DNA of 64,000 nt from Pseudomonas mohnii (GTDB lineage: Bacteria; Pseudomonadota; Gammaproteobacteria; Pseudomonadales; Pseudomonadaceae), in NCBI RefSeq assembly GCF_900105115.1, contig NZ_FNRV01000001.1, forward strand, positions 2,352,001-2,416,000, in the 5' to 3' direction. This document shows positions 18,920-27,691 of this stretch, in pieces (within the stretch, counting starts at the first letter, position 1; each line of letters begins with the position of its first letter). Both the position numbers and the translations under genes were made by a program. The notes below the pieces were generated by a model. The model was not told the DNA's origin, did not search any database, and was given only the letters and a program-made list of their open reading frames with translations.

Positions 18920-19318
18920 ATGACCGACTACACCGAATACTTCGAAGAAGTGATCAAGGCCCACGTCGCCATCGAACAATGGTTGGCCGAAGAACGCGAT
19001 GGGCGCGAACTTGAACAGTTGCTGACCCGTTTTTCGCCGCAATTCTCCATGGTTTCGCCATTGGGACGAGTGCTGGACTTTGCCGCGCTGAACGAGTTGT
19101 TCATGCTGGCCGGCGGCAAGAAGCTGGGTTTTCGTATCGAGTTGAGCGAATTTCGCGGCATTGCGCTGCATGACGGTGGCGCCACCGTCAGTTACCGCGA
19201 GCAGCAGACCGATGCGACGGGGCTGCATTCGGATCGCCGCTCGACCGTGGTGTTCGAGAAACAGGCGGACGGCAAGGTGCTGTGGCGGCATTTGCACGAG
19301 ACGTTTAGCCAGGGCTGA
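18920..19318 (+). CDS. NTF2-like / SnoaL-like protein of unknown function
   Basis: This is a 132-residue soluble protein with the size and pattern of the NTF2-like fold. Long N-terminal helices (YTEYFEEVIKAHVAIEQWLA, then LEQLLTRFSPQFSMVSPLG) are followed by curved beta strands (FRIELSEFRGIALHDGGATV, RRSTVVFEKQADGKVLWRH). Family members are enzymes or binding proteins of many kinds, so no function is assigned. TTGAGGAAACACC precedes the ATG. It stands alone between two REP elements. Confidence 0.75.
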   Translation: MTDYTEYFEEVIKAHVAIEQWLAEERDGRELEQLLTRFSPQFSMVSPLGRVLDFAALNELFMLAGGKKLGFRIELSEFRGIALHDGGATVSYREQQTDATGLHSDRRSTVVFEKQADGKVLWRHLHETFSQG

Positions 19319-19340
19319 TCCCGGACTCGACGACAATCAA

Positions 19341-19441
19341 CTGTAGGAGCGAGCTTGCTCGCGATGAAGGTCAACGATAACGCGTTCTTTCTGGATAAAC
19401 GCGGCGCCCTTGATTCCATCGCGAGCAAGCTCGCTCCTACA
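19341..19441. repeat. REPIN overlapping the end of the HlyD-family gene
   Basis: Arms CTGTAGGAGCGAGCTTGCTC (19341-19367) and its inverse (19418-19441) flank about 50 nt. The right arm contains the stop codon of the minus-strand gene that ends at 19437. Confidence 0.9.
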
Positions 19442-20294
19442 ATGGCTTCACCACCACCGTACAAGTAATCCCCGCCGCCAACAGCACGCCTTCCGGTACT
19501 TCGTCGATGTGAATCCGCACCGGCACCCGTTGCGCCAGGCGCACCCAGTTGAAGGTCGGGTTCACGTCGGCGATCAACTCACGGCTTTCCGGGTTGTCGC
19601 GGTCGTAGATACCGCGCGAGATGCTTTCCACATGGCCCTTGAGCACTTCGCCGCTCATCAGTTGCATGTCGGCCTTATCGCCCACGCGCACATGGGGCAG
19701 TTTGGTTTCTTCGAAGAAGCCATAGACCCAGAACGAGTTCATGTCGACCACGGCCATTTTCGCCTCGCCGATGCGCGCGTAGTCGCCGCGATGCACGTTG
19801 AGGTTGGTCACATAACCGTCCACGGCGGCGCGGACTTCGGTGCGTTTGAGGTTCAGTTCGGCGGCTTCCAGTTGCGCCTGGGCCTGCTGGTAATCGGCCA
19901 GGGCCGAGTCGGCGAGGTTGCTGGCGTCGTCGCGGTTTTCCCTGGAGATCACCAGGTTGTCCATATCGGCCCGGCGATGGGCGTTGACCTTGCGCATCTC
20001 CCACGTGGCCTTGCGCGAAGCCACCAGCGACTGCGCCTGCTTGACCGCGAGGCGGTAGTGCTCGGGGTCGATCAGCATCAGCAGGTCACCCTTCTTCACC
20101 AACTGGTTGTCACGCACCGGCACGTCCACCACCTCGCCGGTGACGTCGGCGGCGACGTTGATGATGTCGGCGCGCACCCGGCCGTCGCGGGTCCATGGCG
20201 TCTCCATGTAATGCACCCAGAGGGTCCGGCCGATCCATATCGCCAGGGCCAGTACCAGCAGGGTTGCAAGCAGGCTGAATAGCTTTTTCATCAA
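19437..20294 (-). CDS. HlyD-family periplasmic adaptor (AaeA-like)
   Basis: This is a 285-residue membrane-fusion protein. An N-terminal membrane anchor (residues 4-24) is followed by WTRDGRVRADIINVAADVTG, the start of the lipoyl half. A helical hairpin rich in Ala and Gln (ADSALADYQQAQAQLEAAEL) leads to the second lipoyl half (VRAAVDGYVTNLNVHRGDY) and a beta-barrel. It matches AaeA, the adaptor of the p-hydroxybenzoate exporter, in size and motifs. It lies just downstream of DUF1656 and FUSC genes on the same strand (7-nt gap). Its last codon and stop fall within a REP arm. Confidence 0.88.
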   Translation of the reverse strand: MMKKLFSLLATLLVLALAIWIGRTLWVHYMETPWTRDGRVRADIINVAADVTGEVVDVPVRDNQLVKKGDLLMLIDPEHYRLAVKQAQSLVASRKATWEMRKVNAHRRADMDNLVISRENRDDASNLADSALADYQQAQAQLEAAELNLKRTEVRAAVDGYVTNLNVHRGDYARIGEAKMAVVDMNSFWVYGFFEETKLPHVRVGDKADMQLMSGEVLKGHVESISRGIYDRDNPESRELIADVNPTFNWVRLAQRVPVRIHIDEVPEGVLLAAGITCTVVVKPL

Positions 20295-20301
20295 GGTGTT
20301 C

Positions 20302-20502
20302 TCAACGGTAGACAGTCAGCGCCAGGGCGCCGAACAGACAGGTAAACAGACTCAGGCGCAGCAACGCCGGGTGCCAGAAAAAACGGTACAGGTCGAACCC
20401 GGACAAGAAGCGGTCCAGCGCCCAGGCCAGCGCCGCCGCGATCAAAAACATCAGGGTCATGGTCGGCATGTACACGCCGTGGAAGGCGATTTCACGAGGC
20501 AT
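20302..20502 (-). CDS. DUF1656 small inner-membrane protein (AaeX-like)
   Basis: This is a 66-residue protein starting MPREIAFHGVYMPTM, with two hydrophobic segments (about residues 11-30 and 47-64). It is the size and pattern of DUF1656/AaeX, which accompanies FUSC-type exporters. It is translated from an ATG 11 nt inside the end of the FUSC gene. The frame stays open upstream but reads out-of-frame FUSC sequence there. Confidence 0.85.
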   Translation of the reverse strand: MPREIAFHGVYMPTMTLMFLIAAALAWALDRFLSGFDLYRFFWHPALLRLSLFTCLFGALALTVYR

Positions 20503-22690
20503 GTTCAAGTCCTTGGGGCTTGGCGGTGGCATGGTTGTAGCCGGCGAGCGGTGATTGCGGGTCCAGCAGCGAGGTGCGGATGAAGTGCAGGTAGCTCTTG
20601 ACCCGGCGCAACGCCGAGGTGTCGAAGTGCGGAGCGAAGGGTTCGTCGGTGGCTTGCACGCGACTGATCGCATGGTCGACCGCGATCAACGCACGCTCCA
20701 GATTGCTCTGGCCGGGTTGCAGAAACAGCCGCACCAGCGAACGCCCCATCACACGGATCGACTGGCGCCACGGCTGGGATTCGGCATAGGCGGGATGCAC
20801 CGGCAGGACGGCTTGTTCCTTGCGCAGTTCGATGATCGCGTGCCCCACTTCAAGCACCACGAACATCCAGCGCAACAGGTTTCGCTGGACCTGCGGCTGC
20901 CCCGCCGCGAAGCCATAGGCCTGGTGCACCAGGTCGCGGGTGCGGCTTTCGAAACGCGAGGCCAGGCCCTTGAGTTTGCCGCTGATGGCATACACCACCT
21001 GACCCCGCAGATCCTGCTCCAGTCGACGCCACAACCAACGGCTGTTGGGCGGCAGAATGATCGCCCCCGCCGCCGCGCACACCAGCATGCCCAGCACCAT
21101 GGCGATGTAGTCGTTGATGAAGGTGTACGGGTTGTAGACCGTGAGATTGTCCGGCACCGAACCGGTACTGAAGAAGATCAGCAATCCCAGCCCTACCCCG
21201 ACGTACTGCGGCCGCGAGGTGAGGAACGACCCCAGCACGATCACCGGGGCGAGCATCACACAGAGCAACGGAAACCCGTCGATCCGCGGAAAAATGAAAA
21301 ACATCTCGACGAAGCCGATCAACGCCCCGAGGAAGGTGCCGCAAGCCATTTGGAATGACATGCGCTTGGGGTTCGGTGTGGCGGCGGAAAGGCCGACGGT
21401 GGCGGCGGCGATCAAGGTCATGGTCGCCCCGCTCGGCCACGCCGTGGCGACCCAATAGCTGCCCAGCACCACCAGAATGAAGGCAGCACGAATCCCTGAG
21501 GCTGCCGATACCAGCCAACTGGTCTGCGGCATGAACGGCTCGTCCCAGCGCTCCCGTTCGTGGCTGTGATCGGCCAGCGACGCGTGGGTCTGTGCATAAC
21601 TGTGCAGGTCATCGACGAAGCGATAGAGCAGTTCATACGCCGTGTGGAAATCCAGTTGCTCGGCGTCGCTTGGCTGACTCTCCTGGAAAAGCGCCCGAAG
21701 GCTGCGTACCCGCGCCGGAAGCCCTTCCTTATAAGCACTCAGAGCCTTCACCAGACGCGCCGCATCGGCGTTGGTCAGGGCGCGGCCGCTGAAGCCGTCG
21801 AGCAATTCGGCCAGATCAATCAACCCCGGCTTGATCGCGGCCACCACTTGATCCGCTGCACTGCTGCGCAGGCGTTCCAACAACTGGTGCAAGGCGTTGA
21901 AGCGGGTGGTGATGCCCATGAACTCGCTGTTCAAGCGACTGAGCCGGCCGTTGCGGCGGCGCATGTGCGGGTCTTCGAACATGGTGACGCTACGCAGCCC
22001 CTCCAGGCCCACGGCCTCGGCGATGAAACGCACGTTGCCGGCCTCGAACGCTTCGCGCTGACTGCGCCCACGCAAACCGTCGGTGACGAACAAGGCGAAC
22101 ACGCCGAAACGCTGGTAAAGGGCGTTGCGCATGGCGGCACCGGACGATTGCGGCAGGATCGCGGCGCTGACCAGGGTCGAACAGAGGATCCCCAGGGAGA
22201 TTTCCAGCACCCGCCAGACCGCCGCCATGAAGGCACCGTCCGGATGGGCCAGCGCGGGCAAACCGACCATCGCCGCGGTGTAACCGGCCAATACGAAACC
22301 GTAGGCGCGGAAGTTACGATAACGGGCCGCGCCGGCCGTGCAGATACCGACCCAGATCGCCAACGAACCGAGGAACAGTTCGGTGTTCTGCGCAAACAGG
22401 GCGATCAACGCGACCATCACCGACGACCCGGCCAGGGTGCCAAGGAACCGATAAAAACTCTTGGCGAACACATGACCGCTCTGCGGCTGCATGACGATGA
22501 ACACCGTGATCATCGCGGTGCGCGGCTGCGGCAACTCCAGGCGCATGGCCAGCCACAGGGTCAGGAATGCGGCGATCAACACCTTGAAAATGTAGACCCA
22601 GGTCACGCCGTCGCTGCGTGCCCAGTCGAAGAACCCCCGGCGCCATTCCAGGGAATACAGCCAGCGCAGAGGTGCGGGCAAGGGAGTCAT
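20492..22690 (-). CDS. FUSC-family inner-membrane exporter (AaeB-like)
   Basis: This 732-residue transporter of the fusaric acid resistance / aromatic-acid exporter family probably pumps out aromatic or weak organic acids with the HlyD protein. It has two blocks of membrane helices (about residues 30-165 and 365-500), each followed by a cytoplasmic soluble region. The start at 22690 (MTPLPAPLRWLYSLEWRRGF) follows GCAGGACT and fits the family. Upstream in-frame codons lie in an intergenic REPIN and were rejected. Order on the minus strand is NodT, FUSC, DUF1656, HlyD. Confidence 0.9.
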   Translation of the reverse strand: MTPLPAPLRWLYSLEWRRGFFDWARSDGVTWVYIFKVLIAAFLTLWLAMRLELPQPRTAMITVFIVMQPQSGHVFAKSFYRFLGTLAGSSVMVALIALFAQNTELFLGSLAIWVGICTAGAARYRNFRAYGFVLAGYTAAMVGLPALAHPDGAFMAAVWRVLEISLGILCSTLVSAAILPQSSGAAMRNALYQRFGVFALFVTDGLRGRSQREAFEAGNVRFIAEAVGLEGLRSVTMFEDPHMRRRNGRLSRLNSEFMGITTRFNALHQLLERLRSSAADQVVAAIKPGLIDLAELLDGFSGRALTNADAARLVKALSAYKEGLPARVRSLRALFQESQPSDAEQLDFHTAYELLYRFVDDLHSYAQTHASLADHSHERERWDEPFMPQTSWLVSAASGIRAAFILVVLGSYWVATAWPSGATMTLIAAATVGLSAATPNPKRMSFQMACGTFLGALIGFVEMFFIFPRIDGFPLLCVMLAPVIVLGSFLTSRPQYVGVGLGLLIFFSTGSVPDNLTVYNPYTFINDYIAMVLGMLVCAAAGAIILPPNSRWLWRRLEQDLRGQVVYAISGKLKGLASRFESRTRDLVHQAYGFAAGQPQVQRNLLRWMFVVLEVGHAIIELRKEQAVLPVHPAYAESQPWRQSIRVMGRSLVRLFLQPGQSNLERALIAVDHAISRVQATDEPFAPHFDTSALRRVKSYLHFIRTSLLDPQSPLAGYNHATAKPQGLEHAS

Positions 22691-22730
22691 GGAGTCCTGC
22701 TCACTTAGGAAAGTCTGGAAACAATTGAAA

Positions 22731-22849
22731 CCCTGTGGCGAGCGAGCTTGCTCGCGCCGGGCCGCAAAGCAGCCCCAAAACGCTGGCAGTCTTTGCTGAT
22801 GTTGTGAGTGCTGCGCACTCAAGCGGGAGCAAGCTCCCTCGCCACAAAG
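22731..22849. repeat. REPIN between the NodT and FUSC genes
   Basis: CCCTGTGGCGAGCGAGCTTG at 22731-22758 and an imperfect inverse at 22823-22849 (GCGGGAGCAAGCTCCCTCGC) flank 64 nt. This is the GTGGCGAG subtype, shared with the element at 32849. Confidence 0.8.
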
Positions 22850-22873
22850 ATGGCCTTGCCTGATGCATCCGGG

Positions 22874-24373
22874 TCATCTCAGCAGTCTCGGCGTTTTCGG
22901 CGCGGCTGTCTGACTGTCCTTGGGCACATCATTACCGGCCCCCAGCCCACCGCCCAACGCCGTCACCAACTCGGCATGAGCACTCAGTCGCGCCGCCTGA
23001 ACCTGTTGCTGCACTTGCTGCTGTTTGAACAACAGGGTCTGGGCATTGAGCACGTTGAGGTAATCGGTGAGCCCGCGTTGATAAGCGACCATTGCGATGT
23101 CGTAAGTCTTCTGCGCCGTCGCCACCGACTCGGCGGCAAACATTTGCTGCTTGTCCATGGACTCCCGGCGGATCAACTGGTCGGAGATGTTCTTCAGCGC
23201 ATTGACCAGGGTCTGGTTGTACTTCGCCACGGCGATATCATAACCGGCCGAGGCTTCACCCAGCTCCGCGCGCAATCGCCCGCCGTCAAAGATCGGCAAG
23301 GAAATCGCCGGGCCGACGCTGTAGTTGAGTTTCTTGCCGGTCAAAAACTCCAGCGCGCCACCGCCAGTCGCCATGTAGCCGAGGCTGCCGACCAGATCGA
23401 CGTTGGGATAGAAACCGGCATGGGCAACATCGATACCACGCGCCTGCGCCGCCACCTGCCAGCGACTGGCGACCACGTCCGGGCGTTGACCGAGCAACTG
23501 CGCCGGCAACGATGACGGCAACTTCAGCGCTGCGCCCAACGACAGCGACGGTCGCTGTAACTGCGCGCCCTCGCCAGGACCTTTACCGGCGAGCGCGGCC
23601 AATTGATTGCGGCTCAGGGCGATTTCTTCGTCCAGCGCATCGATCTGACGATGGGTTTCCGGCAGTGGCGTTTCGGCCTGGCTGACTTCGAAATGGGTGC
23701 CGATTCCGCCGTTCAAGCGCTTTTGCGCCAGCTCGAGGATCTGCTCTTGCTGCTTCAATGTGGCTTCGACAATGTCCCGCTGCGCGTAATGCAGCGAGAG
23801 TTCGATATAGACGCGCACGATGTTGTTCTGCAGTTCGAGCTGGGCCTGGCGCGCTTCGGCGACGGTCATGTGGGCCATGTCCACGGCGCGCTCGGTGGCA
23901 TTGCTTTCACGGCCCCAGAGGTCGAGGGCGTAGCTGAAACCCAATGCGGCGTTGTTGTCCCAGGTGGTGGTGTTGGCCAGGTTGCCGGGGCCATAGAACT
24001 GATCGGTCGGCCAATTGTGGCGCTTGAGGGTCGATTCGCCATTGATCTGCAGCGATTCGGCAGACTCGGCGAGGCCGGCCATGGATTTGGCCTGACGCAC
24101 CCTCGCGGCGGCCATGGCCATGGTCGGACTGCCTTGCACGGCGAGGTCGATCCAGCGATTCAGTTGCGGGTCGCCATACGCCTGCCACCACTGTGCGGTG
24201 GGCCAATGCGCATCCTGAGCGGCGCTTTGGATGGCTTCGTCGGTGACCAGTGAGTCGGCCTCCAGCGCCTTGCCCTGCGGGGCAATACCTCCGGTTCCGA
24301 TGCAGCCGCTGATTGCCAGGGTTAAAGCCAAAACACTGAGCGGTTGAAGCGCTCTGCTAATGCGACGCGGCAC
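22874..24373 (-). CDS. NodT/RND-type outer-membrane factor lipoprotein
   Basis: This 499-residue OprM-like channel links an inner-membrane exporter to the outside. The N-terminal signal LALTLAISGC has a lipobox cysteine, and two repeated OEP domains with long coiled helices follow (AMAAARVRQAKSMAGLAESA; QRDIVEATLKQQEQILELAQ). The start is a GTG at 24373 with CAGGAA upstream. The frame remains open to 24523, but that stretch contains a REP and would put the signal peptide about 50 residues inside. It is first in the exporter gene set and divergent from the LysR gene. Confidence 0.87.
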   Translation of the reverse strand: MPRRISRALQPLSVLALTLAISGCIGTGGIAPQGKALEADSLVTDEAIQSAAQDAHWPTAQWWQAYGDPQLNRWIDLAVQGSPTMAMAAARVRQAKSMAGLAESAESLQINGESTLKRHNWPTDQFYGPGNLANTTTWDNNAALGFSYALDLWGRESNATERAVDMAHMTVAEARQAQLELQNNIVRVYIELSLHYAQRDIVEATLKQQEQILELAQKRLNGGIGTHFEVSQAETPLPETHRQIDALDEEIALSRNQLAALAGKGPGEGAQLQRPSLSLGAALKLPSSLPAQLLGQRPDVVASRWQVAAQARGIDVAHAGFYPNVDLVGSLGYMATGGGALEFLTGKKLNYSVGPAISLPIFDGGRLRAELGEASAGYDIAVAKYNQTLVNALKNISDQLIRRESMDKQQMFAAESVATAQKTYDIAMVAYQRGLTDYLNVLNAQTLLFKQQQVQQQVQAARLSAHAELVTALGGGLGAGNDVPKDSQTAAPKTPRLLR

Positions 24374-24410
24374 TGCTGCGATTTCCTGAAATAGAGGAGG
24401 TAACGAGATC

Positions 24411-24498
24411 TGACAGGAGCCGGTTGCTGGCGATGCAGACACCCTGGAACAACGGGATGACAGCAGCGACGCATGCGCCAGCAAGCCAGCTCCTACGG
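24411..24498. repeat. Degenerate REPIN upstream of the NodT gene
   Basis: TGACAGGAGCCGGTTGCTGG (24411-24435) and an imperfect inverse (24472-24498, CATGCGCCAGCAAGCCAGCT) flank about 36 nt. It lies in the 5' leader of the NodT gene, between it and the LysR regulator. Confidence 0.65.
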
Positions 24499-24644
24499 TC
24501 CATACAATTCTATGGATGAGCATTGGTCGCGATAAGCCGGAATTCCTGTGAATCTTTGTTACCGTTAACGCGATAATCCCTTGGTCGGGGTCTCAAATCC
24601 TGAAACTTCATGTCACAATTTGCCATCGAACCCGAGAGCACCCC

Positions 24645-25613
24645 ATGGACACATTGCAAAACATGCGCGCCTTCAGTTACGTGGCCGAAGCGGGAAGCTT
24701 CACCGCCGCCGCGGTACAACTGGACACCACCACGGCTAACGTCTCGCGCGCGGTCTCCAACCTGGAAGCCCACCTGCAAACCCGTCTTCTCAACCGCACG
24801 ACCCGCCGCATCGCCCTCACCGAAGCCGGCAAGCGTTACCTGCTGCGCTGCGAACAGATCCTGGCCTACGTCGAAGAAGCCGAAGCAGAGGCCAGCGACG
24901 CCCACGCGCGCCCGGCCGGGCAACTGAAGGTGCACACCATGACCGGCATCGGTCAGCACTTCGTGATCGACGCCATTGCCCGCTACCGCAAGACCCACCC
25001 GGACGTGACCTTCGACCTGACCATGGCCAACCGCGTACCGGACCTGCTCGACGAGGGCTACGACGTGTCCATCGTCCTGGCCAGCGAACTGCCGGACTCG
25101 GGTTTCGTCTCACAACGCCTGGGCATCACCTTCAGTATCGTTTGCGCCTCCCCGGCCTACGTCAAAGCCAACGGTTGCGCGCAAAAACCCAGTGACCTGC
25201 TCAACCACGCCTGCCTGCGCCTGGTGAGCCCGGTGATCCCCCTGGAAAAATGGGCCTTCGACGGCCCGGACGGCCAGGAAATGGTCACCATCAATAGCTC
25301 TCCGTTTCTGGTGAACTCCGCCGACGCCATGAAAAGCGCGATCACCAGCGGCATGGGCGTCGGCGTGCTGCCGCTGTACGCAGCGATCGACGGCCTGCGC
25401 AACGGCACTCTGGTACGCGTGATGCCCAAATACCGCTCCCAGGAGCTGAACCTGTACGCCATCTACCCGTCGCGGCAATACCTGGATGCAAAGATCAAGA
25501 CCTGGGTCGAGTATTTGCGCGGATCGCTGCCGGAATTGTTGGCGGCACATCAAGTGGAACTGGCGGCTTATGAAATGAGCGGGAGCATGGCCGGGGCGCG
25601 AATGGCGAACTGA
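24645..25613 (+). CDS. LysR-family transcriptional regulator
   Basis: This 322-residue regulator has an N-terminal winged helix-turn-helix (MDTLQNMRAFSYVAEAGSFT ... ANVSRAVSNLEAHLQTRLLN, residues 1-60) and a periplasmic-binding-like effector domain (about 90-300). It is transcribed away from the NodT-FUSC-HlyD genes and shares a 271-nt regulatory gap with them. By the usual LysR logic it probably controls that exporter in response to an aromatic acid, as AaeR does. No convincing T-N11-A operator was assigned. Confidence 0.9.
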   Translation: MDTLQNMRAFSYVAEAGSFTAAAVQLDTTTANVSRAVSNLEAHLQTRLLNRTTRRIALTEAGKRYLLRCEQILAYVEEAEAEASDAHARPAGQLKVHTMTGIGQHFVIDAIARYRKTHPDVTFDLTMANRVPDLLDEGYDVSIVLASELPDSGFVSQRLGITFSIVCASPAYVKANGCAQKPSDLLNHACLRLVSPVIPLEKWAFDGPDGQEMVTINSSPFLVNSADAMKSAITSGMGVGVLPLYAAIDGLRNGTLVRVMPKYRSQELNLYAIYPSRQYLDAKIKTWVEYLRGSLPELLAAHQVELAAYEMSGSMAGARMAN

Positions 25614-25688
25614 GCCTGCCAGGGACACACAATGCCGCCACGGGGGAATGGGCTGCGTAACCCTATTCCGCGTTCGACCAAGACCACG

Positions 25689-26411
25689 TGTAGGAACTGG
25701 CTCGCTCCGGGCGGCGTTCCGACGATGGACGTCAACGATGACGCAGGCTGTCTGAATGCCCGTGTTGCTCTGACGTTCATCGCGAGCAGGCTCGCTCCTA
25801 CAGTGGATTGAGTACAGCGCAAGTGAATGGTCGGCTGTCAGGCCGCCTTCGCGCTACATCGAACTGCGGCAGGCTGGGGTGCAACGACGATACCGGCAGC
25901 TAGAGCTCCTGTAGGAGCGAGCCTGCTCGCGATGGACGTCAACGATGACGCGGGCTGTCTGAAGGCCCGCGTTGCCCGGGCTTTCATCGCGAGCAGGCTC
26001 GCTCCTACAGTGGATTGAGTACAGCGCAAGTGAATGGTCGGCTGTCAGGCCGCCTTCGCGCTACATCGAGCTGCGGCAGGCTGGGGTGCAACGACGATAC
26101 CGGCAGCTAGAGCTCCTGTAGGAGCGAGCCTGCTCGCGATGGACGTCAACGATGACGCGGGCTGTCTGAAGGCCCGTGTTGCCCGGACTTTCATCGCGAG
26201 CAGGCTCGCTCCTACAGTGGATTGAGTACAGCGCAAGTGAATGGTCGGCTGTCAGGCCGCCTTCGCGCTACATCGAACTGCGGCAGGCTGGGGTGCAACG
26301 ACGATACCGGCAGCTAGAGCTCCTGTAGGAGCGAGCCTGCTCGCGATGGACATCAACGATGACGCGGGCTGTCTGAAGGCCCGCGTTGCCCGGGCTTTCA
26401 TCGCGAGCAGG
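25689..26411. repeat. Tandem REPIN array, 207-bp unit
   Basis: One REPIN (25689-25803) is followed by three head-to-tail copies of a 207-bp unit starting about 25811, 26018 and 26225. Each unit has a 97-bp linker (GTACAGCGCAAGTGAATGGT...) and a REPIN (TGTAGGAGCGAGCCTGCTCG with its inverse). The copies differ at only a few positions. The third copy stops inside its right arm at about 26411. 207 is divisible by three, so short identical open frames recur, but they have no coding character. The 917-nt gap 25614-26530 holds no gene. Confidence 0.93.
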
Positions 26412-26429
26412 GCCGCCGAGGTCACACCA

Positions 26430-26449
26430 AACTGACAGCGCCGTCAGTT
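26430..26449. promoter_or_regulatory. Inverted repeat upstream of the RND operon
   Basis: AACTGAC (26430-26436) and GTCAGTT (26443-26449) are perfect complements across 6 nt. It lies 81 nt before the adaptor gene, just after the truncated REPIN, and could be an operator. The downstream two-component regulator is one possible ligand. No direct evidence. Confidence 0.35.
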
Positions 26450-26530
26450 AGCAGTCACCTTCCTGACCGTCAAACAGGTTTATAAAGGAAGTAACGACCT
26501 ACCGACCACCAGCCCTGGTGCCCCACTCGC

Positions 26531-27691
26531 ATGCGAATCCAGCAAAAACCCGCCCTGCTCGTCGCCCTCCTGATCGTCCTGGCAGCGCTGGGCCTGTGGT
26601 ATGCCAACCAACCCGCCAAGACCAGACTCGCCGCCCCCACCGCCATCCCCGTACGCGTCGTCAGCGTCATCCAAAAAGACGTTCCCCGCTACGTCACCGG
26701 TATCGGCTCGGTCCTGTCCCTGCACAGCGTGGTGGTGCGCCCGCAAATCGACGGTATTCTCACCAAACTGCTGGTCAAGGAAGGCCAACTGGTGAACAAG
26801 GGCGACCTGCTGGCCACCATCGACGACCGCTCGATCCGCGCCAGCCTCGATCAGGCCAAGGCGCAACTGGGTGAGAGCCAGGCGCAACTGCAAGTGGCGC
26901 AGGTCAACCTCAAGCGCTACAAACTGCTGAGCGTCGACGACGGCGTCTCCAAACAGACCTACGACCAGCAACAGGCGCTGGTCAACCAGCTCAAGGCCAC
27001 TGCCCAGGGCAACCAGGCCTCGATCGATGCGGCGCAAGTGCAACTGTCCTACACGCAGATTCGCTCCCCGGTCACCGGCCGCGTCGGGATTCGCACGGTG
27101 GACGAAGGCAACTTCCTGCGCATGGCCGACGCTCAAGGGCTGTTTACGGTGACCCAGATCGACCCGATCGCCGTGGAGTTCTCCCTGCCGCAGCAAATGC
27201 TGCCGACCCTGCAAGGCTTGATCGGCGATCCAGAGCGCGCCCAGGTGAAGGCCTACATCGGTGCCGACACCGAGGGTGAAACCGGCAACCTGCTGGGTGA
27301 AGGCCATCTGACCCTGATCGACAACCAGATCAACGCCAACACCGGGACCATTCGCGCCAAGGCTGAATTCAGTAACCCCGCGCAGAAGCTCTGGCCGGGC
27401 CTGCTGGTGACGGTAAAGATTCAGACAGCACTGGATAAAGATGCCCTGGTGGTTCCACCCACCGTCGTACAGCGTGGCCTTGACCAGCATTTCGTTTACC
27501 GGGTGAACGGCGACAAGGTCGAAACCGTTAACGTGCAGATGGTGTCCCAAGGCAGTGGCCAGGACATCATCAAAGGCGTCAAGCCGGGCGATCTGCTGGT
27601 CAGCGACGGTCAGTCGCGACTCAAACCCGGTTCGACCGTGCAGGTCCTGACTGAGCCGCCGCAAGTGGTCCAATCGGAGTCGAAACCATGA
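26531..27691 (+). CDS. RND efflux periplasmic adaptor (MdtA-like)
   Basis: This is a 386-residue membrane-fusion protein. It has an N-terminal membrane segment (residues 8-25), a first lipoyl half (VVVRPQIDGILTKLLVKEGQ), a coiled hairpin (DQAKAQLGESQAQLQVAQVN), a second lipoyl half (IRSPVTGRVGIRTVDEGNFL), then beta-barrel and membrane-proximal domains ending with LLVSDGQSRLKPGSTVQVL. It overlaps the RND gene in ATGA. The ribosome-binding site is poor: AAGGAAG is about 40 nt upstream and none is close to the ATG, so a different start cannot be excluded. Confidence 0.9.
   Translation: MRIQQKPALLVALLIVLAALGLWYANQPAKTRLAAPTAIPVRVVSVIQKDVPRYVTGIGSVLSLHSVVVRPQIDGILTKLLVKEGQLVNKGDLLATIDDRSIRASLDQAKAQLGESQAQLQVAQVNLKRYKLLSVDDGVSKQTYDQQQALVNQLKATAQGNQASIDAAQVQLSYTQIRSPVTGRVGIRTVDEGNFLRMADAQGLFTVTQIDPIAVEFSLPQQMLPTLQGLIGDPERAQVKAYIGADTEGETGNLLGEGHLTLIDNQINANTGTIRAKAEFSNPAQKLWPGLLVTVKIQTALDKDALVVPPTVVQRGLDQHFVYRVNGDKVETVNVQMVSQGSGQDIIKGVKPGDLLVSDGQSRLKPGSTVQVLTEPPQVVQSESKP

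Noticed and set aside
20555..22708. Open frames on the plus strand opposite the FUSC gene (267 and 382 codons)
   Set aside because: They are shadows of the FUSC gene with His/Gln/Arg-rich composition typical of antisense reading in GC-rich Pseudomonas DNA.
25689..26411. Possible CRISPR array
   Set aside because: The repeat unit is 207 bp with internal palindromes, and the intervening sequences are themselves repeated. There are no unique spacers and no cas genes.
25827..26435. Repeated 63-codon open frames on both strands
   Set aside because: They fall within the 207-bp REPIN array. Their identical sequence follows from the DNA repeat, they lack ribosome-binding sites, and the palindromic arms give similar frames on both strands.
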